Shown here: positions 45,867 to 55,203 of the stretch, piece by piece | Position numbering within the stretch: position 1 is the first letter of the stretch | Layout: each line of letters starts with the position of its first letter | Assembly (NCBI GenBank): GCA_900317125.1 | Contig: ONFR01000001.1 | Span: 1 to 64,000 of the forward strand | Direction of reading: 5' to 3' | DNA length: 64,000 nucleotides | Source of the DNA: an uncultured Bacteroidales bacterium | GTDB taxonomy: Bacteria; Bacteroidota; Bacteroidia; Bacteroidales; P3 | The notes under the pieces: model-generated | What the model saw: only the letters and a program-made list of their open reading frames with translations | Told to the model about the DNA's origin: nothing | The model's database searches: none | Made by a program: the position numbers and the translations under genes

Positions 45867-46970
45867 ATGGCTGTGCAGAGAATCAAAATTCCTTTCAAAG
45901 ACAAAATCCAGAATACGTTTGGAACTTTAAAGACTTTGCTCATACATCGTAAGAGGATAATAGACCCATCCAAGACCTATTATCCCGAATGCCGCCATAA
46001 ATCGGGGTTGACAATGGCTCGGGAGCATCTGAGATATTGTATGAAGTATGGATGCAGAATCCATGAGTACTATTTATATGGTTTGGATGTTGTTGGAACA
46101 GATCCGTTGGATTATATTACGGAGAGTTTTAACATGAATTGTCTTGCCCATGTCCACAGCCGTGTTAATCCGAATTACACTATAACATTGAGCGATAAAT
46201 GTCTGTTTGCTCAGATTATGCATGACGCCAATATGCCAATACCAGCTACATACGGTATGGTTCGGAATGGGCAGCTTCGATTACAAGGGGATTTCTCTAA
46301 TAGTGTACCTTGGGAGCGAATACTGCAAACAGATTGTCATTTGCTATGCAAACCAATTAGAGGTTTCAGCGGCAACGGCATCATCCCCATAAAAGTGGAG
46401 GATGGAGTCCTGTATCACAAGGGTAATGCGTTGAGTTTGGAACAGTTTAAGTCGATGCTTTCGGGCGACACATATTTGCTTCAGCATTTTGTTGAGAATC
46501 AGCATCCAGCGATGAGAGCCTTGTTTCCGAATGTGTTGAATACTATCAGAGTAACGATGGCGCGGACAGAAAAAGGAATAGAACTGTTGGGCACAATGTG
46601 TTTGATGGGTAGTGCCAACTCGGAGTATAGTAATTGGCACTTTGGGGGAATATGTATCAGTGTGGACAAGGAGGGTAAACTTCTGAAATACGGGTTCTCG
46701 AATCAAGACGGACGTATCGTGAAACACCCGGATACAGGAGTGGTGTTTGAGGGATACCAGTTGCCTTATTACAAAGAAATGATTAGTCTATGTACAAAAG
46801 CTATGGATGTGTTCTACGGCATGAAGACCATTGGATGGGATATGGCGGTGACGGAGGATGGTCCGATATTCATAGAGGGCAACCACGGGTGGGGTATAGC
46901 AGCTCATCAGATGGTAGACCACCAGAGTTGGGGAGATAAATACCGCAGAGCCTTGGGCTTGAAATGGTGA
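45867..46970 (+). CDS. Sugar-transfer associated ATP-grasp protein 2
   Basis: About 367 residues, a close tandem paralogue of the preceding gene along the whole length (for example TYYPE, YYLYGLDV, LCKPIRGFSGNGIIPIKV, NVLNTIRVTMAR, GWDMAVTEDGPIFIEGN). I place the start at 45867 where homology to paralogue 1 begins; a frame open for 45 codons upstream lies mostly in the previous gene. Substrate unknown. The two copies may have diverged in specificity; both keep the Lys, Gly-rich loop and acidic metal-binding motif. Confidence 0.85.
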   Translation: MAVQRIKIPFKDKIQNTFGTLKTLLIHRKRIIDPSKTYYPECRHKSGLTMAREHLRYCMKYGCRIHEYYLYGLDVVGTDPLDYITESFNMNCLAHVHSRVNPNYTITLSDKCLFAQIMHDANMPIPATYGMVRNGQLRLQGDFSNSVPWERILQTDCHLLCKPIRGFSGNGIIPIKVEDGVLYHKGNALSLEQFKSMLSGDTYLLQHFVENQHPAMRALFPNVLNTIRVTMARTEKGIELLGTMCLMGSANSEYSNWHFGGICISVDKEGKLLKYGFSNQDGRIVKHPDTGVVFEGYQLPYYKEMISLCTKAMDVFYGMKTIGWDMAVTEDGPIFIEGNHGWGIAAHQMVDHQSWGDKYRRALGLKW

Positions 46971-46974
46971 TATT

Positions 46975-47796
46975 ATGCAATATCTGAGAATAGGAGAGGT
47001 TGATTTCCCTCAATTGGGACTGGGTCTGTATTCCATGCATGGTGAGTTGTTGAAGAATGCAGTGGATGCCGCATTAGAATTGGGGTATTCTTGGCTGGAT
47101 ACAGCATACCGGTATGAAAATGAAAAGGCATTAGGGGCGCTGTTGAGTTGTCATGAAAAGACCGGTTTGAGGGTTTCGTCTAAGCTAAGTGGTTTGCAGT
47201 ATGTGGGAGAGAGAAAGTATTTTTATTTGAACAAGATATCTGCAAAGAGAGCCCTGAAAGGTACACTGTCTCGTTTGGGCGTGCAAAGCATTGATATGTA
47301 TATGTTGCACAGCCCTTTTCGGTTTTTTGAAAAGGCTTTTTCGGATTTGCTTAGATTAAAGGAAGCCGGATTGGTGCCGACAGTAGGTGTCAGTGGATTT
47401 GGTGAGGATCAGTTGCAAACGATTCATGCCTATTGCGGTGAGTGGCCTCAGTTTAACATGATAGAATGCCATCCATTTTATTCGAACAAGGATGTAATAG
47501 GTTATTGCAAGGAACATGGTATCCAAGTGATTGCCAGGTCGCCTTTTGCACATGGGCATATTCTGCCAGAATTGCAGAAGGATTCTGTATTAGGTGAAAT
47601 GGCGAAGAGCCATCAGGTAGATATTCCGCAGCTGATTTTAAGATGGATTGTGCAGCAGGGCATGGCAGTAATGACGAGAAGTGCAAACCCAAAACATATT
47701 AAGGATAATATGCGAGTTTTTGACTTTGAGCTGTCTGAACAGGAATGCGGCTATGTGGATGGGTTGAATATTGATAAATCATTTGGCGCGAAATAG
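46975..47796 (+). CDS. Aldo/keto reductase
   Basis: A 273-residue TIM-barrel oxidoreductase starting MQYLRIGEVDFPQLGLGLYSMHG. Catalytic residues are in SWLDTAYRYENEKAL (Asp and Tyr), SSKLSG (Lys) and MYMLHSPF (His). SFAHGHI-like RSPFAHGHI and RSANPKHIKDNM form the NADP phosphate region. It starts 5 bases after the ATP-grasp gene, so it belongs to the polysaccharide unit. It could reduce a sugar or aldehyde used in the glycan; the substrate is unknown. Confidence 0.9.
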   Translation: MQYLRIGEVDFPQLGLGLYSMHGELLKNAVDAALELGYSWLDTAYRYENEKALGALLSCHEKTGLRVSSKLSGLQYVGERKYFYLNKISAKRALKGTLSRLGVQSIDMYMLHSPFRFFEKAFSDLLRLKEAGLVPTVGVSGFGEDQLQTIHAYCGEWPQFNMIECHPFYSNKDVIGYCKEHGIQVIARSPFAHGHILPELQKDSVLGEMAKSHQVDIPQLILRWIVQQGMAVMTRSANPKHIKDNMRVFDFELSEQECGYVDGLNIDKSFGAK

Positions 47797-47843
47797 GTTT
47801 TTTGTCAGCGGGTTTGTTTGCAGAATAAAAAAGTGGATTTCGT

Positions 47844-48857
47844 ATGGCTAAGGTGAGTTTTGTTGTGGCTGTATATAATGTTGCCCCCTATATAGAACGG
47901 TGCATGAGAAGCCTTTATAAGCAGACGTTGGACGATATTGAGATAGTTCTGGTGGATGATTGCTCGCCAGACAATAGTATAGAGATTGCTAAAACAGTTT
48001 TGGAGGAGTATCCGGAAAGAAGGGATCATGTAAAGGTGTTGAGATTTGAGCATAATACCGGACTTATAGAGGTGAGGAAGAGAGGATTGGAATTGGCAGA
48101 GGGTGAATATGTGATAAATGTGGACGGCGATGACTATACTGAGCCATTGATGGCAGAAAGAATGTATAGCAAGGCAAAAGAATGTGATGCGGATATGGTG
48201 GTATGCAATTTCTACAGGGATGAGAATGGGAAAAGCTATTTTCTTAGAGCTGTACCTGACGAAGAGGTGAATGGTGGCGGAAATATCAAGGATGATATAA
48301 TAAATAAGCGATTGACCCCGTGCGTTTGGTGTAAAATGATGAAGAGAAGCCTATTGCGTAGCAATGAAATGGTGTGGCCAGTGAGAGGGTTTTATGAGGA
48401 TGTGGTTATCAGTACGGTGGCAGCTTATCATTCAAAAAAGATTGCATGGGTGGAAGACCCCTTATACCATTACTGCTATCGTGAGACATCATATTGTAGC
48501 ACGGAAACTCCTGAGCATAGAATGAAAAATCAGAATGATCTTATGCAGAATCTCGAGGTAGTGGTGCGTTTCTTGTTGTCGAAAGGTGTGTACGATAAAT
48601 ACAGAGAGGGTATATACAACCATATGTTTTATGCTAAAAAACAAGTGCTGCCATTTGTGAGTGAAAGGAAATACAGAAAGCTATGGTTCAATACGTATCC
48701 GGAATTGAATAAAATACTTCTCTTCGGGGATGATGTATATAAGTCTTCGTACCGTGAGAAAGTATGGATGCTGGCAATGACATTAGGGCTATACCCAAGA
48801 TTTAAGAGGCTTCTGGAATCAAAGTATTTATTACCAAACAGACGTTGGAGAGCGTAA
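47844..48857 (+). CDS. GT-A family 2 glycosyltransferase
   Basis: A 337-residue glycosyltransferase. VSFVVAVYNVAPYIERCMRSLYKQTLDDIEIVLVDDCSPDNS is the nucleotide-sugar-binding start, and EYVINVDGDDYTEPLMAERM gives the DxD-type metal motif. The C-terminal 130 residues carry basic and aromatic stretches and probably sit at the membrane face; no transmembrane helix is clear. It is the only glycosyltransferase I recognise in the locus. Donor and acceptor are unknown. Confidence 0.92.
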   Translation: MAKVSFVVAVYNVAPYIERCMRSLYKQTLDDIEIVLVDDCSPDNSIEIAKTVLEEYPERRDHVKVLRFEHNTGLIEVRKRGLELAEGEYVINVDGDDYTEPLMAERMYSKAKECDADMVVCNFYRDENGKSYFLRAVPDEEVNGGGNIKDDIINKRLTPCVWCKMMKRSLLRSNEMVWPVRGFYEDVVISTVAAYHSKKIAWVEDPLYHYCYRETSYCSTETPEHRMKNQNDLMQNLEVVVRFLLSKGVYDKYREGIYNHMFYAKKQVLPFVSERKYRKLWFNTYPELNKILLFGDDVYKSSYREKVWMLAMTLGLYPRFKRLLESKYLLPNRRWRA

Positions 48858-48907
48858 CGGTTATGTAGTCATAGGCAGAGACTAATAGTATAGTAATGTA
48901 GTTATAT

Positions 48908-49732
48908 ATGGGTAGAAGATTATCGCTTGAAGAGGTACAGTCAAAGTGTTTGGACATAATGCTTGATGTACATGATTTTTGCTTGAAAAACGGGATAAAG
49001 TATTCAATGTCTGGTGGTACGTTGCTTGGTGCAGTTCGTCATAAAGGTTTCATACCATGGGATGATGATGTAGACATTTTTATGCTGAGGCCGGATTATG
49101 ACCGATTTGTCAGTACGTATGAGTCGCCAAGGTACGTATTAATGTCGATGGAAAGAGATAAATGGTACAGTCTGCCATTTGCCCATGTGGCTGACGTGAC
49201 AGAGACAGAAATTGAGTGGATGAATGTACCTTTCTGCCATGAAAATGGAGGGGTCAAGATAGATATCTTTCCAATAGAGAGTGTCTCAAATAATAGGGAG
49301 GAATACGATGCCCAGTTCGATAAGTGTGTAGAATTAGGGCATTATCACTATTATGCACGTAAGGCGTTGGCTCGGTTCTCAACGAAGCAGTCGTTGCTAG
49401 AGAATTATAAACTGCTCAAAAAGAAGATACGTACATTGAATGGCAGGGATGCCATCCGATATTGCCATTTGATTGACGAGAATGCACGGCTATACCCATT
49501 TGGTTCCACCGATTATATTGGTTTGACTTGTCTGCCTATATCCCGGACAAGGCAACGATTCCGCAAAGAGGTCTTTGACGATACTGTACTTCTGGATTTC
49601 GAAGGTCATAAGTTTTGTGCAATGTCTGGATATATTGATGTGCTCCTGGAAGCCTTCGGCCCCGACTATATGACACCACCTCCGCCAGAAGAGAGGTATC
49701 AGCATTTTATTCATTATTGTTATAAGGACTAA
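48908..49732 (+). CDS. LicD-family phosphotransferase 1
   Basis: A 274-residue LicD-type nucleotidyltransferase-fold protein with GTLLGAVRHKGFIPWDDDVDIFM as the signature (Gly-rich loop and Asp triad). LicD proteins transfer a phospho-alcohol (phosphocholine, ribitol- or glycerol-phosphate) from a CDP-activated donor to a glycan. The neighbouring cytidylyltransferase fusion could make the donor. It is a tandem paralogue of the next gene, from which it is separated by 64 bases. Confidence 0.9.
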   Translation: MGRRLSLEEVQSKCLDIMLDVHDFCLKNGIKYSMSGGTLLGAVRHKGFIPWDDDVDIFMLRPDYDRFVSTYESPRYVLMSMERDKWYSLPFAHVADVTETEIEWMNVPFCHENGGVKIDIFPIESVSNNREEYDAQFDKCVELGHYHYYARKALARFSTKQSLLENYKLLKKKIRTLNGRDAIRYCHLIDENARLYPFGSTDYIGLTCLPISRTRQRFRKEVFDDTVLLDFEGHKFCAMSGYIDVLLEAFGPDYMTPPPPEERYQHFIHYCYKD

Positions 49733-49796
49733 GGACGGTTCATTTGAGAGTCAAGACCTCGTAATGGATGGCTCTGAGGAACAAAAACATAGATAA

Positions 49797-50663
49797 ATGA
49801 ATAGTGGCAAGCAATTGAATTTGAGGGATATTCAGCAATTAAGTTTGGAAATACTGCTGGATGTGCATGAGTTTTGTGAGAAAAACGGAATAGTGTATTC
49901 TTTGGCGGCGGGTACATTGCTCGGCGCTGTTAGACATAAAGGGTTCATTCCGTGGGATGACGATGTGGATGTCTTTATGCTTCGCCCCGAGTATGAGAAG
50001 TTTATTGCATCCTACAAGTCGGAGAAATATAAACTGTTGTCAATGGAGACCGACAAGGATTATTTCCTCTCGTATGCGCATGTGGTGGATATGGACCGCA
50101 CGGTGATAAAATATAATTATGCACCATTCTATAGGAAGAGTTGTGGATTGAAGATAGATATCTTCCCGTTGGATACGGTTTCTGACGACAGGGCTGAATA
50201 TGATGCCCAGTTTGACAGGACGCTGGAGATAGGCAAGTATTTCTATTATGCACGGATGGCTTATTGGCAATTCTCTTTGCGGAAGCCTTTCATGTATAAT
50301 TACAGGTTGTTGAAGAGAAAGGTGAAAACAATGAACGGTCGGTCGGTGTTCAAGTACAACAGGATGGTGGATGCGAACACGAGGTTGCTACCGTTTGGGT
50401 CAACGGAGCATGTGGCGTTGATGTGTCTGCCTTTGGAACAGTCAAGGCAGCTATTCTGCCTGAAGGATTTCGACGACACGGTGTTGCTCGATTTCGAAGG
50501 TTACAAACTCAAGGCGATGAGCGGGTATGACAACGTGCTGAGGTCAGCTTATGGTGATTATATGCAATTGCCTCCTGAGGACCAGCGGCATGGAGTACAC
50601 GATATGGTTATTTGTTGGCGAACAGCCACAGGTGATAAAGCGGAGAATTACCCCGTGAAATAA
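49797..50663 (+). CDS. LicD-family phosphotransferase 2
   Basis: A 288-residue paralogue of the preceding gene, with AGTLLGAVRHKGFIPWDD and VDVFM and a shared internal block (KIDIFPLDTVSDDRAEYDAQFD). It differs by a longer C-terminus ending in DMVICWRTATGDKAENYPVK. It probably adds the same class of CDP-activated phospho-alcohol to a different position or acceptor, an inference. The next gene starts 12 bases after its stop. Confidence 0.9.
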   Translation: MNSGKQLNLRDIQQLSLEILLDVHEFCEKNGIVYSLAAGTLLGAVRHKGFIPWDDDVDVFMLRPEYEKFIASYKSEKYKLLSMETDKDYFLSYAHVVDMDRTVIKYNYAPFYRKSCGLKIDIFPLDTVSDDRAEYDAQFDRTLEIGKYFYYARMAYWQFSLRKPFMYNYRLLKRKVKTMNGRSVFKYNRMVDANTRLLPFGSTEHVALMCLPLEQSRQLFCLKDFDDTVLLDFEGYKLKAMSGYDNVLRSAYGDYMQLPPEDQRHGVHDMVICWRTATGDKAENYPVK

Positions 50664-50675
50664 GTGTATTTTTGT

Positions 50676-52016
50676 ATGAAGAAGGTTATCACATACGGGA
50701 CATACGATTTGTTGCATCAAGGACATATCAATCTGTTGCGACGGGCTAAAGCACTGGGCGATTATCTGATTGTGGGGGTGACCTCGGACAGCTTCGACAG
50801 AGGTCGTGGGAAGTTGAATGTACGCAATAATGTATTGGAGCGGGTAGAATCGGTAAAGGCCACAGGCTATGCCGACGAGGTGATAATAGAAGACTATCTT
50901 GGCCAAAAAATAGATGATATTTTAAGGTATGGAGTTGATATCTTTGCGATAGGGTCGGACTGGATAGGGAAGTTCGACTATCTGAATGAATATTGCCAAG
51001 TGGTATATCTACCAAGAACAGAAGGGGTATCATCAACACAACTGAGGGCTGCGTCGCAAAGCATCGTTAGGATTGGAGTTGTCGGATCGGGTCGAATAGC
51101 AAAGAGATTTGTGCCGGAAACGGATGTTGTGGATGGCGCATGTGTTACAACTGTCCTGAATCCTGACGAGGAAGAGGCAAAAAAGTTTGCCAATGAGTTT
51201 GGGTTAGAGCCATCTTGTAAGTATGAATCCTTTTTAGAAAAGGTAGATGCTGTATACATAGCATCACCACATCTTTCCCACTATTTCTATGCAAAAGGCG
51301 CATTGTTGGCGGGCAAACATGTGTTGTGCGAGATTCCAATGACTTTATCGGGCAAGGAAGCATGTGAATTGTATAAACTTGCTGAGGATAATGACTTAGT
51401 GTTGCTGGAGGCCAACAAGACCGCTTTCTGTCCAGCTTTCGGTCATGTGGTGACGTTGGTGAAAAGCGGTATTGTAGGAGATGTAGTGGATGTCCGGGCA
51501 TCATTGTCCAAGGTGGTCGCCGCTCCTACACGTGAATTGGATGTGGCACAAGGAGGAGGTGCTATGAACGAACATGCATCATTGACATTGCTCCCAGTTG
51601 TCAAATTACTTGGAAAGGATTTCAACAACATTCAGTTCTATTCAAAAATGGGAGACGGGGTCGATATCTATACTAAAATAGGGATTAGTTACCCGCATGC
51701 AACGGCTTCAGTGACATTGGGTGTCGGTGTGAAGACAGAAGGCGACCTTGTCATTTCGGGGACAAAAGGATACCTGTATGTCCCGGCACCATGGTGGTTG
51801 ACGGATTATTTTGAGGTGAGGTACGAGGACAGGACTAAGAACAAGAAGTATTTCTATAGTTATGATGGTGAGGGATTAAGGTATGAAATACAAGAGTTCA
51901 TATCAATGATTATTAATAAACGACGGGGCTCGTACAAGATGAAAAAGGAGGAGAGTATATTGATTGCCGACATCATAGAGCAGTATCATAATGGTAATAA
52001 TCTAACTATTATATGA
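50676..52016 (+). CDS. Cytidylyltransferase-Gfo/Idh oxidoreductase fusion
   Basis: About 446 residues in two domains. Residues 1-128 are a glycerol-3-phosphate-cytidylyltransferase-like domain: MKKVITYGTYDLLHQGHINL (HxGH at 14-17), then VTSDSF and VSSTQLR (118-124). Residues 131-446 are a Gfo/Idh/MocA oxidoreductase: IGVVGSGRIAKR (133-144), YIASPHLSHYFYAKGALLAGKHVLCEIPM and a C-terminal alpha/beta domain. A start at the GTG 12 bases earlier is less likely. The joint activity suggests reduction of a precursor and activation as a CDP-alcohol, as in the Bcs1 or TarI/TarJ systems, but made from different families. That is inference. Confidence 0.85.
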   Translation: MKKVITYGTYDLLHQGHINLLRRAKALGDYLIVGVTSDSFDRGRGKLNVRNNVLERVESVKATGYADEVIIEDYLGQKIDDILRYGVDIFAIGSDWIGKFDYLNEYCQVVYLPRTEGVSSTQLRAASQSIVRIGVVGSGRIAKRFVPETDVVDGACVTTVLNPDEEEAKKFANEFGLEPSCKYESFLEKVDAVYIASPHLSHYFYAKGALLAGKHVLCEIPMTLSGKEACELYKLAEDNDLVLLEANKTAFCPAFGHVVTLVKSGIVGDVVDVRASLSKVVAAPTRELDVAQGGGAMNEHASLTLLPVVKLLGKDFNNIQFYSKMGDGVDIYTKIGISYPHATASVTLGVGVKTEGDLVISGTKGYLYVPAPWWLTDYFEVRYEDRTKNKKYFYSYDGEGLRYEIQEFISMIINKRRGSYKMKKEESILIADIIEQYHNGNNLTII

Positions 52017-52747
52017 TAAAGAGGATTCTTGTAGTAGGAGGCTCTAATGGGATTGGGCTGAGCATAGCTGTGGAGTTGGCATCGCGCAAAGAGGTGGAAA
52101 AGGTGTATGTAGTAGACAAGGCCACCTTCCCAGATGAGTATGCTAATGAGAAGATAATGCCCTTCTGTTTCGACCTGACAAATGACGATTACACACTCTT
52201 TGATCAATTCAGTGACATCAATGCATTGATGGTCACTGCAGGTTTTGGTAGACTGGCTCTATTCAGAAATGTCCCTGAATCATATATCAAGGATTCTTTT
52301 GAGGTGAATACGATACCAGTGTTGCGCCTGATGAAACATTTCTATCCTCATTTGGAGGGGAAGGAGGACTTCTATTGCGGTGTAATGGTGAGTATAGCCG
52401 GGTATATGTCATCCCCATTCTTTGCTGTGTATGGTGCTACCAAAGCAGCGTTGAAGATATTCATTGAAAGTGTAAATGTTGAACTGGAGAAGGGTGGCAG
52501 CCCCAACAAAATACTCAATGTCTCGCCAGGGAGTATAAAGGGGACAAGCTTTAATGCAGGGGAGACGGATTTGTCCCAGACACAAGATTTGGCAAAAGAG
52601 ATTATCGCTCACTTGGAAAACAAGGATGATCTTTTCATCCCCCAATACGACGAGATTTTCAAAGCTGTGCTTCAGCGATACAACGAGGATTTCAGAAGAG
52701 AGGGGTTGCACAGCTATGACTATAAGTTGAAGAGTGGACGCGTGTAG
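52013..52747 (+). CDS. Short-chain dehydrogenase/reductase
   Basis: A 244-residue classical SDR. The NAD site is LVVGGSNGIGLSIAVEL (GGSNGIG 9-15). NALMVTAGFGRL replaces the usual NNAG with TAG. The catalytic Ser is in VMVSIAGYMSS and the Tyr/Lys in FFAVYGATKAALKIF. It overlaps the cytidylyltransferase fusion by 4 bases, so they work together, perhaps in making the alcohol that the fusion activates. That is inference. Confidence 0.88.
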   Translation: MIKRILVVGGSNGIGLSIAVELASRKEVEKVYVVDKATFPDEYANEKIMPFCFDLTNDDYTLFDQFSDINALMVTAGFGRLALFRNVPESYIKDSFEVNTIPVLRLMKHFYPHLEGKEDFYCGVMVSIAGYMSSPFFAVYGATKAALKIFIESVNVELEKGGSPNKILNVSPGSIKGTSFNAGETDLSQTQDLAKEIIAHLENKDDLFIPQYDEIFKAVLQRYNEDFRREGLHSYDYKLKSGRV

Positions 52748-52783
52748 TGAAAAAGTGTAGATAGTTAATTATCATTATTGTAT

Positions 52784-53929
52784 ATGCCGTTTTCATCAGA
52801 TACAAGGTCGAAGGCCCTTTCTATTTTGACCAAAGTATACCGTGCTGTTGCTTCATGGCTGATTGTCCGGCCCTCGCAGTTCATCCAGCTGTTGAAGGAT
52901 AAGAGTTTGTATAAGCACAAGACGTATTACCCCGAATACAAAGGGAAACTGAAATCGTCCAAACGTGTTTTCATTGAACAAGTAGGGCAGATTCTTCGCT
53001 TTGGGAAAGTGAATAAGTTCTATTTCTTGTATGGCTTTGATGTGAAATCCAAGGCAGAGATGGAATCCTATGTGCACTATACTCCATTTCAGCTTCGTAG
53101 AGGTGATTTGAATCTTTCACTATACCAAGATTACACATGTATATTAAGGGATAAGCTCGTATTCTCCATCTTTGCAGAAGGAATAGGAGTGCAAGCCGCC
53201 AAAACACTTTTTTATTCAGCTGGAGGCATGCTCTACGATTACAAGACAAAGACGGAGACCAGAGCCATAGCGGCAGCAGTAATGGAAAACAACCGCCTGT
53301 TTTGTAAGCCGTTGGATGGTGAAGAGGGTAAGGGCATCTTTATTGTGGAAGAAAAGGATGGCACTCTTTTCTGTGATGGCAATCCTGTTTCGGTGGACGA
53401 CTTGTTGTTGAGATTGTCTTCTAGAAGGTATCTTGTGCAGACATTCATCAGCCAGCACAAACTGATGGGTCAACTCCACCCTCAGTCCATCAATACCATC
53501 CGGTTGGTGACGGCAAGAGGATTGAAGGATGGGAAAATACATATACTGCCCTCGATATTGCGAATTGGTACAGGAGAAAGCGTTGTTGACAATACATCGC
53601 AAGGGGGAGTGGCCGTAGGAATAGATATAGAAACCGGATACCTGAAGAAATATGGTTTCTACAAGCCTCAGTATGGTCTAAAGACAGATATCCATCCAGA
53701 CAGCAAGATTCGGTTTGAGGAATTCCAGATTCCCTACTTCGATGAGGTGAAGCGCAAAGCGGTCTATTTCCATTCCATGTTGCCACAGGTTCATTCTGTG
53801 GGATGGGATATAGCTGTGGGAGATGACGGACCGATATTTGTAGAAGGCAACGACAACTGGGAAATAAATGGTCCACAGAGTTGTAATGGCGGGATGATGA
53901 AGGAGTTCAAGGAATACTTCTTCCGTTGA
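52784..53929 (+). CDS. Sugar-transfer associated ATP-grasp protein 3
   Basis: About 381 residues starting MPFSSDTRSKALSIL; an upstream TTG in frame is less likely. It has the family N-terminus (HKTYYPEYKGKL, FLYGFDVK), the ATP loop FCKPLDGEEGKGIF, QHKLMGQLHPQSINTIRLVT and the metal motif GWDIAVGDDGPIFVEGNDNW. Sequence is more divergent from copies 1 and 2 than they are from each other. Substrate unknown. Confidence 0.83.
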   Translation: MPFSSDTRSKALSILTKVYRAVASWLIVRPSQFIQLLKDKSLYKHKTYYPEYKGKLKSSKRVFIEQVGQILRFGKVNKFYFLYGFDVKSKAEMESYVHYTPFQLRRGDLNLSLYQDYTCILRDKLVFSIFAEGIGVQAAKTLFYSAGGMLYDYKTKTETRAIAAAVMENNRLFCKPLDGEEGKGIFIVEEKDGTLFCDGNPVSVDDLLLRLSSRRYLVQTFISQHKLMGQLHPQSINTIRLVTARGLKDGKIHILPSILRIGTGESVVDNTSQGGVAVGIDIETGYLKKYGFYKPQYGLKTDIHPDSKIRFEEFQIPYFDEVKRKAVYFHSMLPQVHSVGWDIAVGDDGPIFVEGNDNWEINGPQSCNGGMMKEFKEYFFR

Positions 53930-53989
53930 TTCAGCCGGATACATTCATGGATGGTTGGTGTTGTGATTGTTCAATTCTTCTTTGAAGGC

Positions 53990-54016
53990 TGTTCAATGAA
54001 AAATTGTTATTGAACA
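53990..54016. repeat. Inverted repeat in the gap between ATP-grasp genes 3 and 4
   Basis: TGTTCAAT (53990-53997) and ATTGAACA (54009-54016) with an 11-base loop. There is no T run, so it is not a clear terminator. The remaining 185-base gap shows nothing. Confidence 0.5.
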
Positions 54017-54114
54017 ACCGAAGTCCAGTAGCCGAGTAAGAGGAATTGCGATGGTGCTATGGGGATTTTAAGTGTTTGTCAACATTGATGCAGAGATAAT
54101 AATAGGAAGGGATA

Positions 54115-55203
54115 ATGAGTTTGATTAAAGCTATCGACAGATTTGTTTTGAGCCATACACAGCAGACAGGTTGGGATACTTTCTACCTTTTTGTGCGGGG
54201 AAGGAAGTGGCGCCATGCCAAAAGGTATGCCCGTCGGTTTCTTGGAGAAGATATTTCGAGGAGACAATTACTGTATCATAGTGTCAAGATGAGCTATGCA
54301 TATATCCGCTACGGATGGTGGTTTGATGAGTATTTTATGTACCATTTCAATCGTTTGTCGCATAGTGGTAGAAAGGAGTTTGTCCCAGATATCCAAAAAG
54401 AGTATTTTTGCGACAAGGTGAATGCCCGCGAGATTCATGAACGGTTTGCCAACAAGGGCGTAACGTATCGCTATTTTTCTGAATATTACCACAGGGATGT
54501 GTGTCCTGTAGAATGTTGGGAGCGGGATGAGGTCGTGTTCAGTGCTTTTGTCGCCAAGCATGATGCTTTTATCATAAAACCGATAGACGGGACTCTTGGT
54601 CGAGGTGTCAGGATAATACGTGGTGAGAGTTTGGCAGAATTGAAACAGTTGTTGGATGAAGAGTACCCATCAGGATTCCTGGCAGAGGAGTTGATAAAGC
54701 AGCATGAGCAATTGTCAACGTTGCATCCCGAGTCAGTGAACACAATCAGAATCACTACGCTGAGGAAAGGGGATGAAGTTTATGTTGCACCTCCCTTTAT
54801 TAGGATGGGGCGTGGTAAAGAAGTGGTGGATAATGCTGCCCAAGGAGGAATATTTGCTGCAATTGACAGAGAAACAGGAGTTGTGCTGCAAGCTGCAGAT
54901 GAGCAAGGGAATGTATTTATTAAACATCCAGAGACAGGCGTGGCTATTGTCGGGTTTAAGATTCCCGAATGGGAAAAGGCTTTGGAATTGGCCAAAGCGT
55001 TGTCAAGAGTGGTGCAGGAATGGTATTTTGCTGGATGGGATTTGGCCTATACTGATAAGGGTTGGGTGATGGTGGAAGCAAATTCAAGAGGTCAGTTTGT
55101 CTGTTTTCAGACTTCCACACAGATAGGATTCAGGCAAGAACTGGAAAAAACATTGGGGAAATCATTGAAAGCATATTGTAAGCATGTCAAGGTACATCAA
55201 TAA
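54115..55203 (+). CDS. Sugar-transfer associated ATP-grasp protein 4
   Basis: A 362-residue ATP-grasp_ST-like protein. The N-terminal part (HTQQTGWDTFYLF, YARRFLGEDIS) differs from copies 1-3. The ATP loop is FIIKPIDGTLGRGVRII, followed by EQLSTLHPESVNTIRITT and the metal motif GWDLAYTDKGWVMVEAN. The 3' end overlaps the next gene by 20 bases in another frame, showing tight coupling. Substrate unknown. Confidence 0.82.
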   Translation: MSLIKAIDRFVLSHTQQTGWDTFYLFVRGRKWRHAKRYARRFLGEDISRRQLLYHSVKMSYAYIRYGWWFDEYFMYHFNRLSHSGRKEFVPDIQKEYFCDKVNAREIHERFANKGVTYRYFSEYYHRDVCPVECWERDEVVFSAFVAKHDAFIIKPIDGTLGRGVRIIRGESLAELKQLLDEEYPSGFLAEELIKQHEQLSTLHPESVNTIRITTLRKGDEVYVAPPFIRMGRGKEVVDNAAQGGIFAAIDRETGVVLQAADEQGNVFIKHPETGVAIVGFKIPEWEKALELAKALSRVVQEWYFAGWDLAYTDKGWVMVEANSRGQFVCFQTSTQIGFRQELEKTLGKSLKAYCKHVKVHQ

